From Odontesthes bonariensis (taxonomy: Eukaryota > Chordata > Actinopteri > Atheriniformes > Atherinopsidae): a stretch of 64,000 nt of DNA. Made by a program: the position numbers and the translations under genes. The notes below the pieces were generated by a model, which saw nothing but the letters and a program-made list of their open reading frames with translations, ran no database searches and was not told the DNA's origin. This document shows positions 23,501 to 37,500 of the stretch, one piece after another. Location of the stretch: positions 34,651,429 through 34,715,428 of the forward strand of contig NC_134513.1 in the NCBI RefSeq assembly GCF_027942865.1, read 5' to 3'. Position 1 is the first letter of the stretch. Each line of letters opens with the position of its first letter.

Positions 23501-26500
23501 ATCTGACTAAGAATGACTCACAATGACAGAATAAGATGGTGGCTATAGGTGTTGAGTTTTGTCTCGATGATAATTTCGCAATCGTACAACTCACAAGATA
23601 TATTGCACAAATTATATTGCTGCCCCCCCCCCACAGTGCTCTGATCTGATCGTTTGAGCTGCAGCCACGTGACACCTCACATTCTGGTAAACCTGAGTCT
23701 GACCTCCAGTCCAGACCCCGGAATATCCCTGACCTCGTTTTCAAAGCTAACCTCAACCTGACATGAAGTGTAGGTCTGACGCTGCACATCCCTGCTGAGT
23801 GACAGCAGCTCTGAACCAGAGCGTTTTATCGTTTCCTCTCAGAACACGGCTGCACCACCAGCTCACAGATTCATTCTGATTGATTTGAATTTCCTGTCAT
23901 GTGGAACTAATAAAAGCTGCAGCGCTGTTACCTTTAACCAAAGCACAAAAACATGATCACTCCTTCTTCCTGTTCCTGGGAGCATATATCAGGGCGTCTG
24001 AAGTCACCAGCAGGTGTAAAACTCCTTTTTCCTGTTCCTGGGAGCATATATCAGGGCGTCTGAGGTCACCTGCAGGTGTAAAACTCCTTCTTCCTGTTCC
24101 TGGGAGCATATATCAGGGCGTCTGAAGTCACCAGCAGGTGTAAAACTCCTTTTTCCTGTTCCTGGGAGCATATATCAGGGCGTCTGAGGTCACCTGCAGG
24201 TGTAAAACTCCTTCTTCCTGTTCCTGGGAGCATATATCAGGGCGTCTGAAGGCACCAGCAGGTGTAAAACTCTTTCTTCCTGTTCCTGGATGCATATATC
24301 AGGGCGTCTGAAGGCACCAGCAGGTGTAAAACTCCTTCTTCCTGTTCCTGGATGCATATATCAGGGCGTCTGAAGGCACCAGCAGGTGTAAAACTCCTTC
24401 TTCCTGTTCCTGGATGCATATATCAGGGCGTCTGAAGTCACCAGCAGGTGTAAAACTCCTTCTTCCTGTTCCTGGGAGCATATATCAGGGCGTCTGAAGT
24501 CACCAGCAGGTGTAAAACTCCTTCTTCCTGTTCCTGGATGCATATATCAGGGCGTCTGAAGGCACCAGCAGGTGTAAAACTCTTTCTTCCTGTTCCTGGA
24601 TGCATATATCAGGGCGTCTGAAGGCACCAGCAGGTGTAAAACTCCTTCTTCCTGTTCCTGGATGCATATATCAGGGCGTCTGAAGGCACCAGCAGGTGTA
24701 AAACTCCTTCTTCCTGTTCCTGGGAGCATATATCAGGGCGTCTGAGGTCACCAGCAGGTGTAAAACTCCTTTTTCCTGTTCCTGGGAGCATATATCAGGG
24801 CGTCTGAGGTCACCTGCAGGTGTAAAACTCCTTCTTCCTGTTCCTGGGAGCATATATCAGGGCGTCTGAAGGCACCAGCAGGTGTAAAACTCTTTCTTCC
24901 TGTTCCTGGATGCATATATCAGGGCGTCTGAAGGCACCAGCAGGTGTAAAACTCCTTCTTTCTGTTCCTGGATGCATATATCAGGGCGTCTGAAGGCACC
25001 AGCAGGTGTAAAACTCCTTGTTCCTGTTCCTGGATGCATATATCAGGGTGTCTGAAGTCACCAGCAGGTGTAAAACTCCCCAGAAACACAAGCCTGGCAT
25101 AGTTTTAGTACTCTTTATGTTTTAAAGTTCCTCATTTAATGATCCGTACGTCACTCTTTTACACTTGGTGCTAACTTCAGACGCCATAATGTATGCTCCT
25201 GAGAACAGAAAAAAGGGATTTCACCATAATATCTCATCTTTAAGGTGAAAGTGGACCATTAATTTGGTAGTTTAATCACTAATGAAGCAACACAACTGTT
25301 ATGCACACAGATTACTTTCTACACAGTGGGTGAAGTGATCAGAATGACAGCAGCTGGCACAGCAGTCTACAAAGTTCTATCAGTATTTATGGTCTTGATT
25401 TTCTGCACTGAATTCAGCAATGTGTGAGCCTTTAGGCAGCTAACTGCTGATAAACTGCCAATGGTGTCAGCTGCTGTCGTTAGCAACAGGCTAGCTGGCT
25501 CGTCCTCTGTTCTCCCTTTTTAGACGTGCACTGACGAGTCTTCAGGTGATGCTGGTCCCACAGCAGGCGGAACGTGATTACACAGCTCACAGATTCAGAG
25601 GAAAGACGCCCCTGGTCATAGACCCCTCATTGCATTACTGTAGTATCGTCTGCTGCTATCCTGCAGAGGGCCAACCAATCACAGAGCCGTTGTCTTCCAA
25701 GCAACGCAGAGAGCAAAAACTGAGAAGATGACAAACTGGCTTCCTTCAATTTTCACATTCCAACACAAACTGAATGGACCAATTTAAGAGGTTTATTTCT
25801 TTAAAAACTTTTTGGTTTTGTTAAAAAAAATAATAATAAAGAATTTGTAAGATAACTGGGGATTTTTAAAAATAGCTTGTAACTAATTTAGGCCTCTGAT
25901 TGTAGTATTCAGCCAGTCGCTTTGGTTGAATTAAGCTTTTCTTCATGATGGTGAACGTCTCCTTTGTGTGGACGACAGAATAACGGGACCGAAAGAGGTT
26001 AATGAAGTTATTAATGTCGTATCAATCTCTTACAATGTCATCAGGACTAGTTTTTTCTAGCTGCGTCTCCTGGCCAAAGTTAAAATGTTTTTAAGTCGTC
26101 ATGACCTTGAGAAAGCCATCCATGCCCTGATAAGTTCAAGGTCAGACTATTGCAGTGCACTTTATGTTGGCGTCTCCCAGTCTTCTCTCAGCCGCCTTCA
26201 GCTGGTGCAGAACGCTGCTGCCCGTCTTTAACCAACACCAACAGACGTGTGCAAATCACTCCTGTTCTTAACTCCCTCCATTGGCTTCCTGTCCTTTATA
26301 GAACTGATTTTGAACTTTTAATGTTTGTTTTTAAAGTTCTTAACGGCCTCGCCCCATCATATTTATCTGAGCTTTTAACAGTCCTGGTAGAGCTCTGAGG
26401 TCAACAGATTCTGCTGGAAGTGCCCAGGTCAGAATACAAACCCTGGGGTGAGCGAGCCTTTTCCCAAAGCTGCCCCCAGGCTCTGGAGTAAGCCCCCCAT

Positions 26501-29500
26501 CCAGCTGCGTCTTATTTCTGACCTGGGCCTCTTCACATCTAGGCTAAAAACCTACTTATTTAGGATTGCTTTTAATACCCAGTAGTATGATGACACTTTT
26601 ATCTTATACGATTTTGTTGTATTTTATTGCTTTCAGTGTTCTTTTATCGTCTTTATTTGTTTTTACTACTTCTTCTCTTTATTTATTACCTGCTGTAAAG
26701 CACTTTGGTACACCGTAAGGATTGTCTGTAAAGGGCTGTAGAAATAAAGTACATTTACATTAAATGTGTTGATTTGACGGTTGTGTAGCTGAGGAGCAGC
26801 CCAACATATAACCTGCTACATCAATGAAAAGGTCAGCAGGAGCAGACAAGCTGTCAGAGGCGGTTCTGATTGAACCCCCCCACAGATGGGACTGAGATTC
26901 ATCTTTATGTTAGAGTCCAAATTAAAAGAAAAACAGCCGGAGGGAAGCATACGCCACACTTTTCTGGAGAACATCCAACAGCTTTTAAAGTAAGTAGCTC
27001 GAACTTTGGGAGCGTAAAGCAGAAATAAGAAGCAGCGCATATGAGAGTGTGCAACACGACAGTGTAATGCTGCTTTGTTCAGTTCTAACGTTAAAGTCCT
27101 GACCTCAGGAGTTAAAGTGTCATCCTTCTGCAGATGCATGAGAACTGTATTTCTTTTCTTTAGCTTTTAGGCCCACAGACGGTCATTCAGCGCTCCCTGG
27201 TGTTGTGAAGGGCTCCGCCCTCCTCTTCCACCCTGACTCACTGCATGCGCGGTATTTCCAGTCGGTAAGTGGAACTGAACCGCGTCCACGTTCAGGATTT
27301 TCGAAATAATGAGCCAACACGTCACTGCCCCCGTCTTCCAGTTAACTCTTTTGCTTTATTTCCAACGTAATGCTCTGAAATGTTACTCCACAAGTGTGGC
27401 CGTTATCTGCTTCAGACTCACTGTCGTCTATCCAGGCAGATTTTTGCCTTTCTCCATGGAGACACCGTCTCAAAAGCATCAAACTAAGCAGAAACTGCTT
27501 ATCCTGCAGGTTATTTCCTTCTCAGTTTGATGTTTTCAGCTGAAGTGTTTTATCAAACAGCGCCCCCCCCTCTCCTTAACAATACAGAAAACTGGTGGTA
27601 AGCTACCTGTGACTAACGGAGTCATTTCCCTGAAATGAAGCTCTGTGGTTTCACTGCTGACAATCAGCACTCTGGTTTTCTATCAGCGACACACACACTG
27701 AACACACAGTTGTGCTCGCCGCTGCACAAATCCCCTGAAGGCCGATTCAGAGAATGCTCAGGCTGTGAACCAATCATGTGCGCTCGTTTGTCCTTAACTG
27801 ACTGTTTCTTAGTATATTTCTAATAGAAGGTTCATAATTAATTCGTACCTGCAGGGTGCCATTGGCTCTGCCTTCATCCAGGTTCCTGCAGAGAGGAGAA
27901 CGAAAGCTGGACTCATACTCTGTCAATATCCTGTCAGACACACACACGATGAATGAATGGATTCATGAACTCAGAAATCACAATGAAACACACGCGGATG
28001 GAAACACACCTGAGCCCTCTATGCACCTGAGCAGCAGCGGCCGAGCCCTTCAACGGTGACAGCGACCCGTCGTCCAGGTGTGGGCGGGGCTGTTTCTGTG
28101 ACTCCTCCCTCCTCTTCCTGTTGGTCTGCAAGTGGAAACAAACAAAACTCACCTGAGCCAATGCCGATGCAACACGTTGATTTTAACACCCACATTAGCA
28201 TACATGCAGGTTTTCTTGTTTGTTAAGCCACTTAACTCTGAGCTATGAACCATTCAGGCAGGAAAAAGGCTCCTAACTCAAGGGATGAACCAGTGTTGTG
28301 TCCACACAGAACAGACAACTGAGCAAAGAAGCCATTTTAAACTGGATCTTTAGGCACTTTGTTCCCAGCAGCCTGTCACAGAGACACATCATTTGTTCCC
28401 ACTTCTTTAGCTGCATGTGTGAAAAACAGCAAAGATAACACAGTCTGACAGACAGAAAACAGGATTTCTGCAGCAACAAGGTGATTCCCAAAGAGCTGTT
28501 AGCTGAAAACTTGGCATATCTCAGCATAGTGTGCAGTGTGTCCTTAAAACATTTGAGGAAACTGGACAAGTGGAGGACAAAAGAAGAAGTGTCAGGCCTA
28601 AAGAACTATCTCCAGCAGATGAACAGGATCTGAAAGTGATGTCCTTAAGAAAGAAGAAAAAATCCAGCAAAGCCCTGACACAGGAGCTGAGAGATGCATC
28701 TGGACCTTCAGCTGATCCATCTGCTGTTGGCCCAAGCCTCATCAGAAATGGGCTCCATGGAAGGGTGGCTGTCAAGAAGCCGTTCTTAAGGAAGGGAAAC
28801 AGGGAGAAAAGGCTGAGCTGTGCCAAAGGACACAAGAAGTGGGCTGAAAATCAGTGGAAGCAGGTCTGATGGAGGGATGAATCCTCCCCAGAGCCCAGAG
28901 CTCAACATTACTGAAGCAGTGTGGGATCATGTTGGCAGAGAACGGAACAAAAGGCAGCCCACATCCAAAGAAGAGCTTTGGGATGTCCTTCAAGAAGCCT
29001 GGAGAACTATTCCTGAAGACTCCTTAAAGAGAGGACAGAAAGCTCGTCTGAGAGGGTTCAGGCTGTGTTGGAGGAGAAAGGAGCTCAGAGCAGATATTCA
29101 CTTTAAAGCTGCTCAGAACTGAACTAACTCTGGTTCTGCCTCCGATTCTGTGTTTATATTCATGTTTGACCAAGATTCAGTAAGTCCCTGAAACTGTTTT
29201 CATTGAAATATATAAAGAAATAAACGGTGGGTCAGATATGAGTAAGAGTTAAAAACATCACGAGTGCTGTCAGGTTCCAGCTGATCCACTCAGGTCTTCA
29301 GTTTTTGTAATCTTTACAACCACAAATTATATGAAACAGCGTTTCTATGGGGAAAAAAAACAGAGACAGAAAGTTGCTGAGAAGCAGCAGGAAGGTTAGT
29401 GTATGAACACAGAGCGTTACCACAGATCCACTGTATGTTCGGTTCTCTGTCAGACTCAGAGCCTCCGTGTGAAAGCTGTGGCGAACAAACAAAAAAATCA

Positions 29501-31512
29501 TACTCTGTGAAAAGGTGCTTCTGATTGGACCTGAAGCCCATAAACGACAAACTGCTGCACGGGCTGAGTGCAAAACCTTTTTAATGCGACCTTCCTAACC
29601 AAGTAGGGAGGACAAAAATGCTGCCACTAATTTAGATTAACGTAAGCCCGTTCTGAGAATGTGACCCTCAGTCCGCAGCCCAAAAGGGTCTTTTGAATGC
29701 CAAGGTCATCTTCAAAATCCTGCCAGGTGGTTCTCTCTACAACACCGAGCTTATCTGCCGTTACTGTCCACGTGGCCTGCGTGATCACCGGAGTACGTCA
29801 GAGTCTGAAATATAATTGGCTGATGCAGAGATCCCTGCTCCCTCTCACTAAAGGCAGACCATGCTCAGTAGTTCGAAGCCTGGAGACCTCCACCTGCGGC
29901 AGGTTAGACTCAGTCACAGTGTGGAAGATTGTTCTCTTACAGTGTGAATGTTACACATGTGAGCGAGTGTCACATTCAGCTCAATCTGCCCTTCTGTTGT
30001 GGCTTGTTGGGCTTCAGTTTCCCTATTTTGGATTTTTGCAAGAATAAATAAATGCACAAAGCAAGCGTATTTGTAGTAGAAAATATCCCTGTATGGTGCA
30101 TTTAGAACACATCACTTTTTCTTTGCAGAAACACACATTCACCAACTGTAACGCCTCACATGGAGGACCTGAAACTGAAAACAAATCGTGGACAAAAAGA
30201 GTCGCGATAGATGCATTTCATTGTTTGGAAGACATCAGCCAAGTTGAAAACAACAACTTCTCGAATTATCTGAACAGGTTCAACTGCAGGGTTCAGTGGG
30301 AAAGCCATCATCACACAACACTGGAGCAACTGGAGCATGTTGTAAACTTCAGAGCTCTGAGGGTAAAGCAGCAACTACTGAGGATGAGAAAAGATTTAAT
30401 CAGCTCGTGATGCTGTGACTCAGACACAGTTTGGTGTTAAACCCGCTAAACTCAGTGGAGATAAGTTCAAGAACTCCTACGTTCAACCATTTGAAACAGA
30501 AAGTGGGACATAACTCGCTGCTGAACTTTACAGTTGTAAAACTGTCGTTACTCATATAGAAATAAGACTGTGGGCGTGGGCGGTCCTCCTGGCTTTGGGG
30601 TTCAGGTTGGATGCGGTTTGGATCAAAAGGCCTTTGAATGCATTCTGGTTCGGACGATCCTCACAGATACAAAAACAGAAACAAAAGGACAAACGTGTGT
30701 GTGTGTGTTGTGTATTTACTGTTTGTATGTGGAACAGGGGGACTCTCTGATGTTCCAGATGTTTCCGGAGGCGGGGTCTGGTGGGCGGGTTCAGACCCTG
30801 GAAGCTCTGCCGATACTCCGTTTCCATGGAATAGGGGTTGGTCTTGAAGGGGGGGACTGACCCGTTGCTGGAGTACAGCACCTGCAGAACGGGGACAGAA
30901 GTCTGAATCTGGAACACCAAACGACAGTTCAGTAGTAATACGATTCTACCGAGTGATGGAACCAAACCAATCAAGGTCACCTTCTGTATGGTGAAACTAA
31001 TCTCAATCCAGCCCTCTCTCGTGGAGTCTGTATATCCTGAGCCTGCTTTAGCTTCTGTTCACCTGTGAACCCTCTCCATAACTGGCTTCCTATCCGGATC
31101 CTTGTTAAGAACTGCTGCTCTTTCTGTTGCAGCAAAATAGGTTGAAAAAACAAATCACATGCAAAGCTTTTTTTAAATTTAAAGTAGAAATGATAAGAGT
31201 GGCTCTGTTCAAATTAACCTTGAGTGAGTCTTCTCCTATAGAGTCTGTATTTCCTGAGCCTGCTTTAGCTTCTGTTCATTGTGAAGCCTCTCCATAACGC
31301 TGCTGGCTTCCTGTCCGGACCCCTGCCTGCTCTCTCAGCTGCGAAATAGTTAAATATGTACAAAGCAACAGTAAAATTCAACATCAATGACTCTGGATCT
31401 ATTTCCAACATGAAGCTAGCAAGCGAGCTGCTTATCTAACCATGGCAACAATAGCTAGTAAGCTAGCATTTGCTGAACATTGCATCTATAATTTCTGATT
31501 TTTTATATATAC

Positions 31513-31567
<55 letters not shown>

Positions 31568-34500
31568 GTGCATTCAAGGCAACCTAAAAAAAACTTGCTG
31601 TAACTTTAAGAATTGTTTAAACAGTTTGGGAAAGAGTCTGGTACTGAATATGCAGGTTTGTGTTGGGCAGGGGTGTGGCAATCATTTCTCATGACTACTA
31701 TAAATCTCATTCACCAATTAATGCAGAAAAGTGTCATTATGTCATTATGTCTTTATGAAAACCACACATTGTGCATCCTAAACTCTGTTTGAAGCCACAT
31801 GTAGGGCATAACACATCATAATTATATTAATCTACTTGTTTTTTTTCCCATAAAATAAAGGAATTGTTGGATAAAAAATGTCTGTATTGTACTGTTGTCA
31901 TATTGTGCTGAAATTTGAGGAAATGCATATAAAACAAATATAAAGCTGATAATTAAACTATGCCCGGGGGGCAGCTGTAGCTCAGGAGGAAGAGCAGTCG
32001 CCCACCAATCGGAAGGTCGGTGGTTCGACTCCGGCTTCCTCGGGCTACATGCCACATTCACCCATTCACACACAGCACGTCTATGTCTATAGTTAGAAGC
32101 GCTTTGAGTGGTCAGCTAGACTAGAAAAGCGCTATACAAGTACAGTCCATTTACCATTATTAATCAATAAATCATTTCAACACTTTAGATCCTTTCAGTT
32201 ATATCATGTTTAAGGGGTTAAATCATGGAATGATATCAATGATCAGTTTAAGGAAAAAACCTTTCAAATGTAAAATAATTAAAAATTATGTTGGTTGTCT
32301 CGTATGTTTGATTAGAGAAGAATTTGACACAGTGTGACCCTGGTTGATATATTGTTGGCATAAATAAGCTAATGTGACAATAAGTGGAGTGAATATTGTT
32401 TGTTAACATGTATGTAGGCCAAATTCATTCATTCATTGATAACTACACATATTAAAGAAAAAGACTTTGGAGCTAAATGCTGACCCCTGCTGTGCAGTTT
32501 ACTGCACAACCAAATATGTGACATACTTCAACCATGCAGTAACACACGCCAACCATTTAAGTGAGTAACAGTAAGGTGTTGTAATTAAATACAGATCAAA
32601 AGATAAGCTTTTTCAGTGTTCAGAGGATATTAACAAGCTCTGTTGGCATAAGTAGTAACCAGCATTAAGGGCCATCTGGTAACTTGTTCGTTAATATTTG
32701 AATCTTCAGATTAGTTTTGATAGTATTCATCTGTTGTTGTAGTTAAATACGTCGGTGTCAGCAGGTTTCTGTCAGACCTGCAAAAAAACATTTCTGACCA
32801 CCAAAATACCACAAAAATAAGTTCAGGTGTTTACTTTAAATTACAAGGATGCAGCTCTGCAGAGTGTTTCAATTACAAGATGGATACAGGAAGTTGTTTT
32901 GGCTTCAATTATTGGTGGGCTTAAAAAATTATCAATACAGCAATACAGTCAACGCCAAAACGAAGCTGGAACTCGGCTCACAGGACGCAGGAGGGGGTAA
33001 GTCAAATTTAATAAATGATGTTGCTGATATGGGATGTCATACAGCTTCATGTCAAAAGAGTTCTGGTGTCAGTCACCTGAATCAGTGTGCTGTGGTGTTT
33101 GATGATATTTAGGCATGTCTCACCCGCTTTGCAGTCAGCAGGGGTGACGCAGTGGTTACAGGCTTCTTCCAGCCAAACTGTTTGTGGTACTCTGACCTAT
33201 GACCTCCTGACATATGACCCCCTGGCCTCAGCCCCGCCCTCTGCCGCAGTGCGTTGTCAACCTGCAACACGAGGTGGTGAAATCCCACAGATCCTGAAAT
33301 GTTCTTTACAAAATCACAATATTCAGGTTTGATGCCGCTCACCTTGAGGGTTGAAGGTTGATGTTGATCGTCGGGTGTGCTGGGCTGTGGTTGGCTGTCT
33401 GGCTGGGAGGGGCGGGCCCTCACTGAGAAGACAGAGAGCAGCTGTAGAACCACAAAGACCTGAGACTAATCTGTAAAAATAAAACTGATGTGGTGCTCAG
33501 GACAAAGAAATAAAACAGTCTTGAGCAAGAAAAAGAACTTTCAGGGATCCAAATGTCCAAAAACCTTCTCGTGGAGCTATATGGTTCCCAGATATTCCAT
33601 CAGCCACTGGTCGCACTGAAGATCCAGGATCGGCAGCAGGTCGTGGTCCTGCTGGAGTTTCAGGTCCTAGTGGAGCTCCATAGTTTGCTGGTGCTGAAGG
33701 AGGCGTTGGCCGTTTGGGGTCCAGAGGAGGCTCATTTCTGTGGGCTGAGCGGCTTCTGGAAGCTGCAACAGAGAAAATTAAACAAAACATTTATGGGTTT
33801 GTGTCTTTGGCACATCCTACAGACTATTTCTGCCCCAAAGAACCCAATGTTGTGCAAGACTTCCTGAAAAAACGCGCTTTACAACAGCGTTCTGATGACT
33901 TTATATCATCATTACATCGACTCTGGACTTCAAAGCTGGATTCAATTCTTTCTATTCATCTGCACTTCAAATATTCAATGTGGGCTTCCTACCAGCCGAT
34001 GGCGCTTTTCTGCGAGCTTGAACCACCGGATCAGCCACAGACTGCTGCTGCACATCTGGAGGAAAGAGCAGAGAGCTGCAGGACCGAGCTGCACCGAGTG
34101 GACCGGGCCTCCTCCGGCGCTGGAGACCTGGTTCTCTGCTGATCCCTGCAGACAGCAATTCTACATCGTTCATCTGCATCTATGTTGTTTTTGAATAGTT
34201 GCCAAATGTGTGGAGTTGAAATATGACCTTAGACTTTGTTTGATTGGACAAAAGCAACTCCACGTCAAATAAAGGTTCAACTAAACCCGTTTGAAACAGA
34301 AGTGGCTCCTTGTATTAAGGCTCTTACCCATGTGGTCAGAGCGAAGGCCGGCCAGCGGAGCGCAGCGCTGAGGGGAAACACTTCTGGAGCGGGAAACCCC
34401 GTAGCTCTTCTGATATTCACTCTGAAACAAAAACAAACGATGCAACCATATGATGCAACATCCCAGATATTTCTCTCCATTTTCCTCTCACGGATTTTCA

Positions 34501-37500
34501 CCACAGCTGTTGTTTTCTCCTCAAGGTTTGTGTCCTGTCAGGGAACTACGACTGAATTACAGCCCCCCCCTCGGTGACACCTGGTGCACAGCCTCGTTTA
34601 CCTGCTTCAAACCGTTAAGACTCACATTTCTGTTTGCAGCTTTGCAAAAGATGGCTTCGGATTTGATCTGCTTGTGAATAGAAACCCAGCTGCAGTTGGG
34701 CTGCCTGGTCCTGTTCAGGCCGCCTGACGATTATTCACATTTTGCTTTTTTATTGCTTATTTTACCACCGTTTTGACAACCGTTCTGCATCATTGTAATG
34801 AAACTTTGAGCTTTGAATATTTACCATCATTTGTATCATTATTAATAGAACTGGGCAACGATTAAAATTCTTAATCTAATTAATCACATGATTTCCCTGA
34901 TTAATCGCATTTGTACGCAAAATCCAAAAATGAATTCAAAAGTAGTGTATAGCTTTAAGCATTTAGTTTTATTTTAAATGTGCTGCCATATGAAGGAAAG
35001 TGCCATAACATTTGTTGTGCAAACACACTTTTAACATCAGCATCTTTCTGTAGTTTTTATGTAGAAGCCTCGCTCCACTGTCTGTTTCCTTGAATGACTT
35101 GCTGCTATCAGTTGTGTGTTTTGCCTTTAAGTGATATTTTAGACTGGAACTACTACGCTGAGAAGACAATTCAACTTGGCAGTGTTTACAGATGACTTTG
35201 GTTCTGTCGACTCCGCCGTCTGGAAGAACTTTAACATGAAAATGGCCGAGTAAAAGTTCCGTACCCTTCTCCAGGTTTGGTGGATCCGCCGATTACTTTC
35301 TTTTCCGGTTCCGCAGCAGACAGCAACAGACTTTTACAAAATAAAAGCCTGTGAGTAACAGACTTTTACAATAGTAAAAAAAATAAAATAAAACAGGGGT
35401 GGTCTGTGGCGTAGTGGGTTGAGCAGGCGCCCCATGTACAAGAGGCGAGAGTCCTCGCTGCAGCTGGCCTCGGTTCGAGTCCCCCATCGGATTGCCCTGT
35501 GCTGCGTGTTGTTCCCCCTCTCTCTGCTTCCTGTCTCTCTGAACTTTCCTATCCATTAAAAGGCACAAAAGCCCCCCAAAAAAAATTTGAAAAAAATTAA
35601 AAATAAAAAAAAAATAAAAAAAAGGAAACCTGCGTTAATGCGTGATAAAATATTTATCGCGTTAAATTGTTAATGCGATAATAACGAGTTAACTCACCCA
35701 GCTAATTATTTATAATCATTATTAATCGTTTCCAACTGAATCCGTTTGTCATGTCTGAATGACCCAACACAGCACTTATCTCAGCCACTGCAGTTACATT
35801 AACAGACAGACGTGCACAGCAGCGGCGGGTTATTCAGCTTCAAACCTTCCTTCGACACAGAGCCATTTTCTCAGCATCTCAGCCAAATAAACAAGACAAA
35901 ACTGTTTAAGTGTTCTAGCTTCAGCTTCTGCTCTCTGTATCTTAGCTGCTTTCATCCACCACCATTTTATAAGTTAATGCAGAGCATTTGTAATCTCGAT
36001 ATGAATTTTAATGGGAGAAAAACATGTTTGGAGAAAACTGGACCTCTGTAAGGTCCTTAGCTTTGTGGTGTTGCAGCTGACAAAGAGTTTTGGTGGTATA
36101 GACGGTGTCCTCGGTTTAAATAAGCATCAATTTTATCAATTGAATGCAACACAATGCAATCTCCTTACATATAAAGCTCTTAATGACCGAGCTCCATCAT
36201 ATCTTTAAGATCTCATTGTAAGATATTTTCCTAACAGAGCACTTCGTTCCCAAACTGCAGGTTTACTTGAGGTTCCCAGAGTTTCTAAAAGTAGAATGGG
36301 AGGCAGAGCCTTCAGTTATCAGGCCCCTCTATTGTGGAATAAGCTGCCAGTAAATGTCCGGGAAGCAGACACCCTTTCCACTTTTAAGACCAGGCTTAAA
36401 ACTTTCCTTTTTGATAAAGCTTATAGTTAGGGATGGCTCAGGTGATCCTGAAACATCCCATAGTTAAGCTGCTATAGGCCTAGACTGCTGGGGGGCCTCA
36501 TCTGTCACACCTTTCCTCACTTTAATCTCTTTATGTATATGTGACATTATTGTGGTCATTAACTCGTGTTTCCCTGTTCCAACAGATATCCTTTGAATGG
36601 TGTTACAGTGCCGCCGCCGCGCCAATTGGGTTGAATTTGACTTTATTATCTAAGTGCCTTGAGATGACATTTGTTGTATTTGGCGCTATATAAATAAAAA
36701 TGAATTGAATTGAATTCAACACAGATGTATTCTTGGAGAAAGTTTCAGACCAACTTATTCTGTTGGATTTAAGTTAAACAGCCCATTTGGTCTTTGAGGA
36801 GTCAGACAGAGTTAGTCTCATTGTTAACGCACAAACGTCTGTTATCTTCTTTCCATTTTCAAGCAGAAGTGATTGGTCAGGAGGTGCTGCTTTACATGCG
36901 CTGATCTCTTATAGGCAGGTGACTTGTGGGTAAAAAGACTAACCCTGAGGGTTCTTTTGTGGTGGTCAGGAGGTACTGTAACGCTGCACCACATACACTG
37001 TTAGGTTTCCCTAGGTTTATTCCAAGAAAGGCTTTCTGGCACCATTTATGATAAAGATCTCTGTAGCTCATGTTATGTTCTTTGTCTGTGTAGTCATAGA
37101 GGGGCTTGTGACTGAACTTTAGCTGAAAAAAATGAAAGAATAAAAAATGTATTGTTTAGATCTCCACCTTTTTAATTTTATGATGAACATACACTAGTTT
37201 AGCAAAAACGGGCTTGGCTCTGAAATGGTTTTTCACTAACTGAAACAGAAGCTGTGACTTCTGACTGTTGTCAAACCTGCCTAACATTCAATAAATTACC
37301 GACGAATAAGTCTGTAAATCAAGAAAATAAATCAGCAGATGAATTATTATTCAGTTAAATGATTAAGTGTTGTTATTCTAAGTTTTAACTTGGTGAGGCT
37401 TCGTATCATATAAATGAAATGTTGGAATCCCTCCTGTATCATTTGTATGTCAGATCCACTGAATGTACAACAGGTGGCTGAATGTTGTTCATTAGCTGAT

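Noticed and set aside
24237..25039. A ladder of 60-codon minus-strand frames
   Set aside because: They are the 62-bp minisatellite translated through three frames; each closes after about three units.
23959..25079. CRISPR-like array of regular repeats
   Set aside because: Units are contiguous with no unique spacers and the context is a eukaryotic intron.
29580..30420. Possible extra mdm1 exons in intron 7
   Set aside because: The reading frame is complete and in phase without them, and no acceptor-donor pair with conserved coding sequence was found.
31970..32045. Possible functional tRNA gene
   Set aside because: A and B boxes are present but the acceptor stem does not pair and a SINE body follows directly.
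35400..35485. Second possible tRNA gene
   Set aside because: Same reason: tRNA-derived SINE head with a pyrimidine-rich body and A-rich tail.
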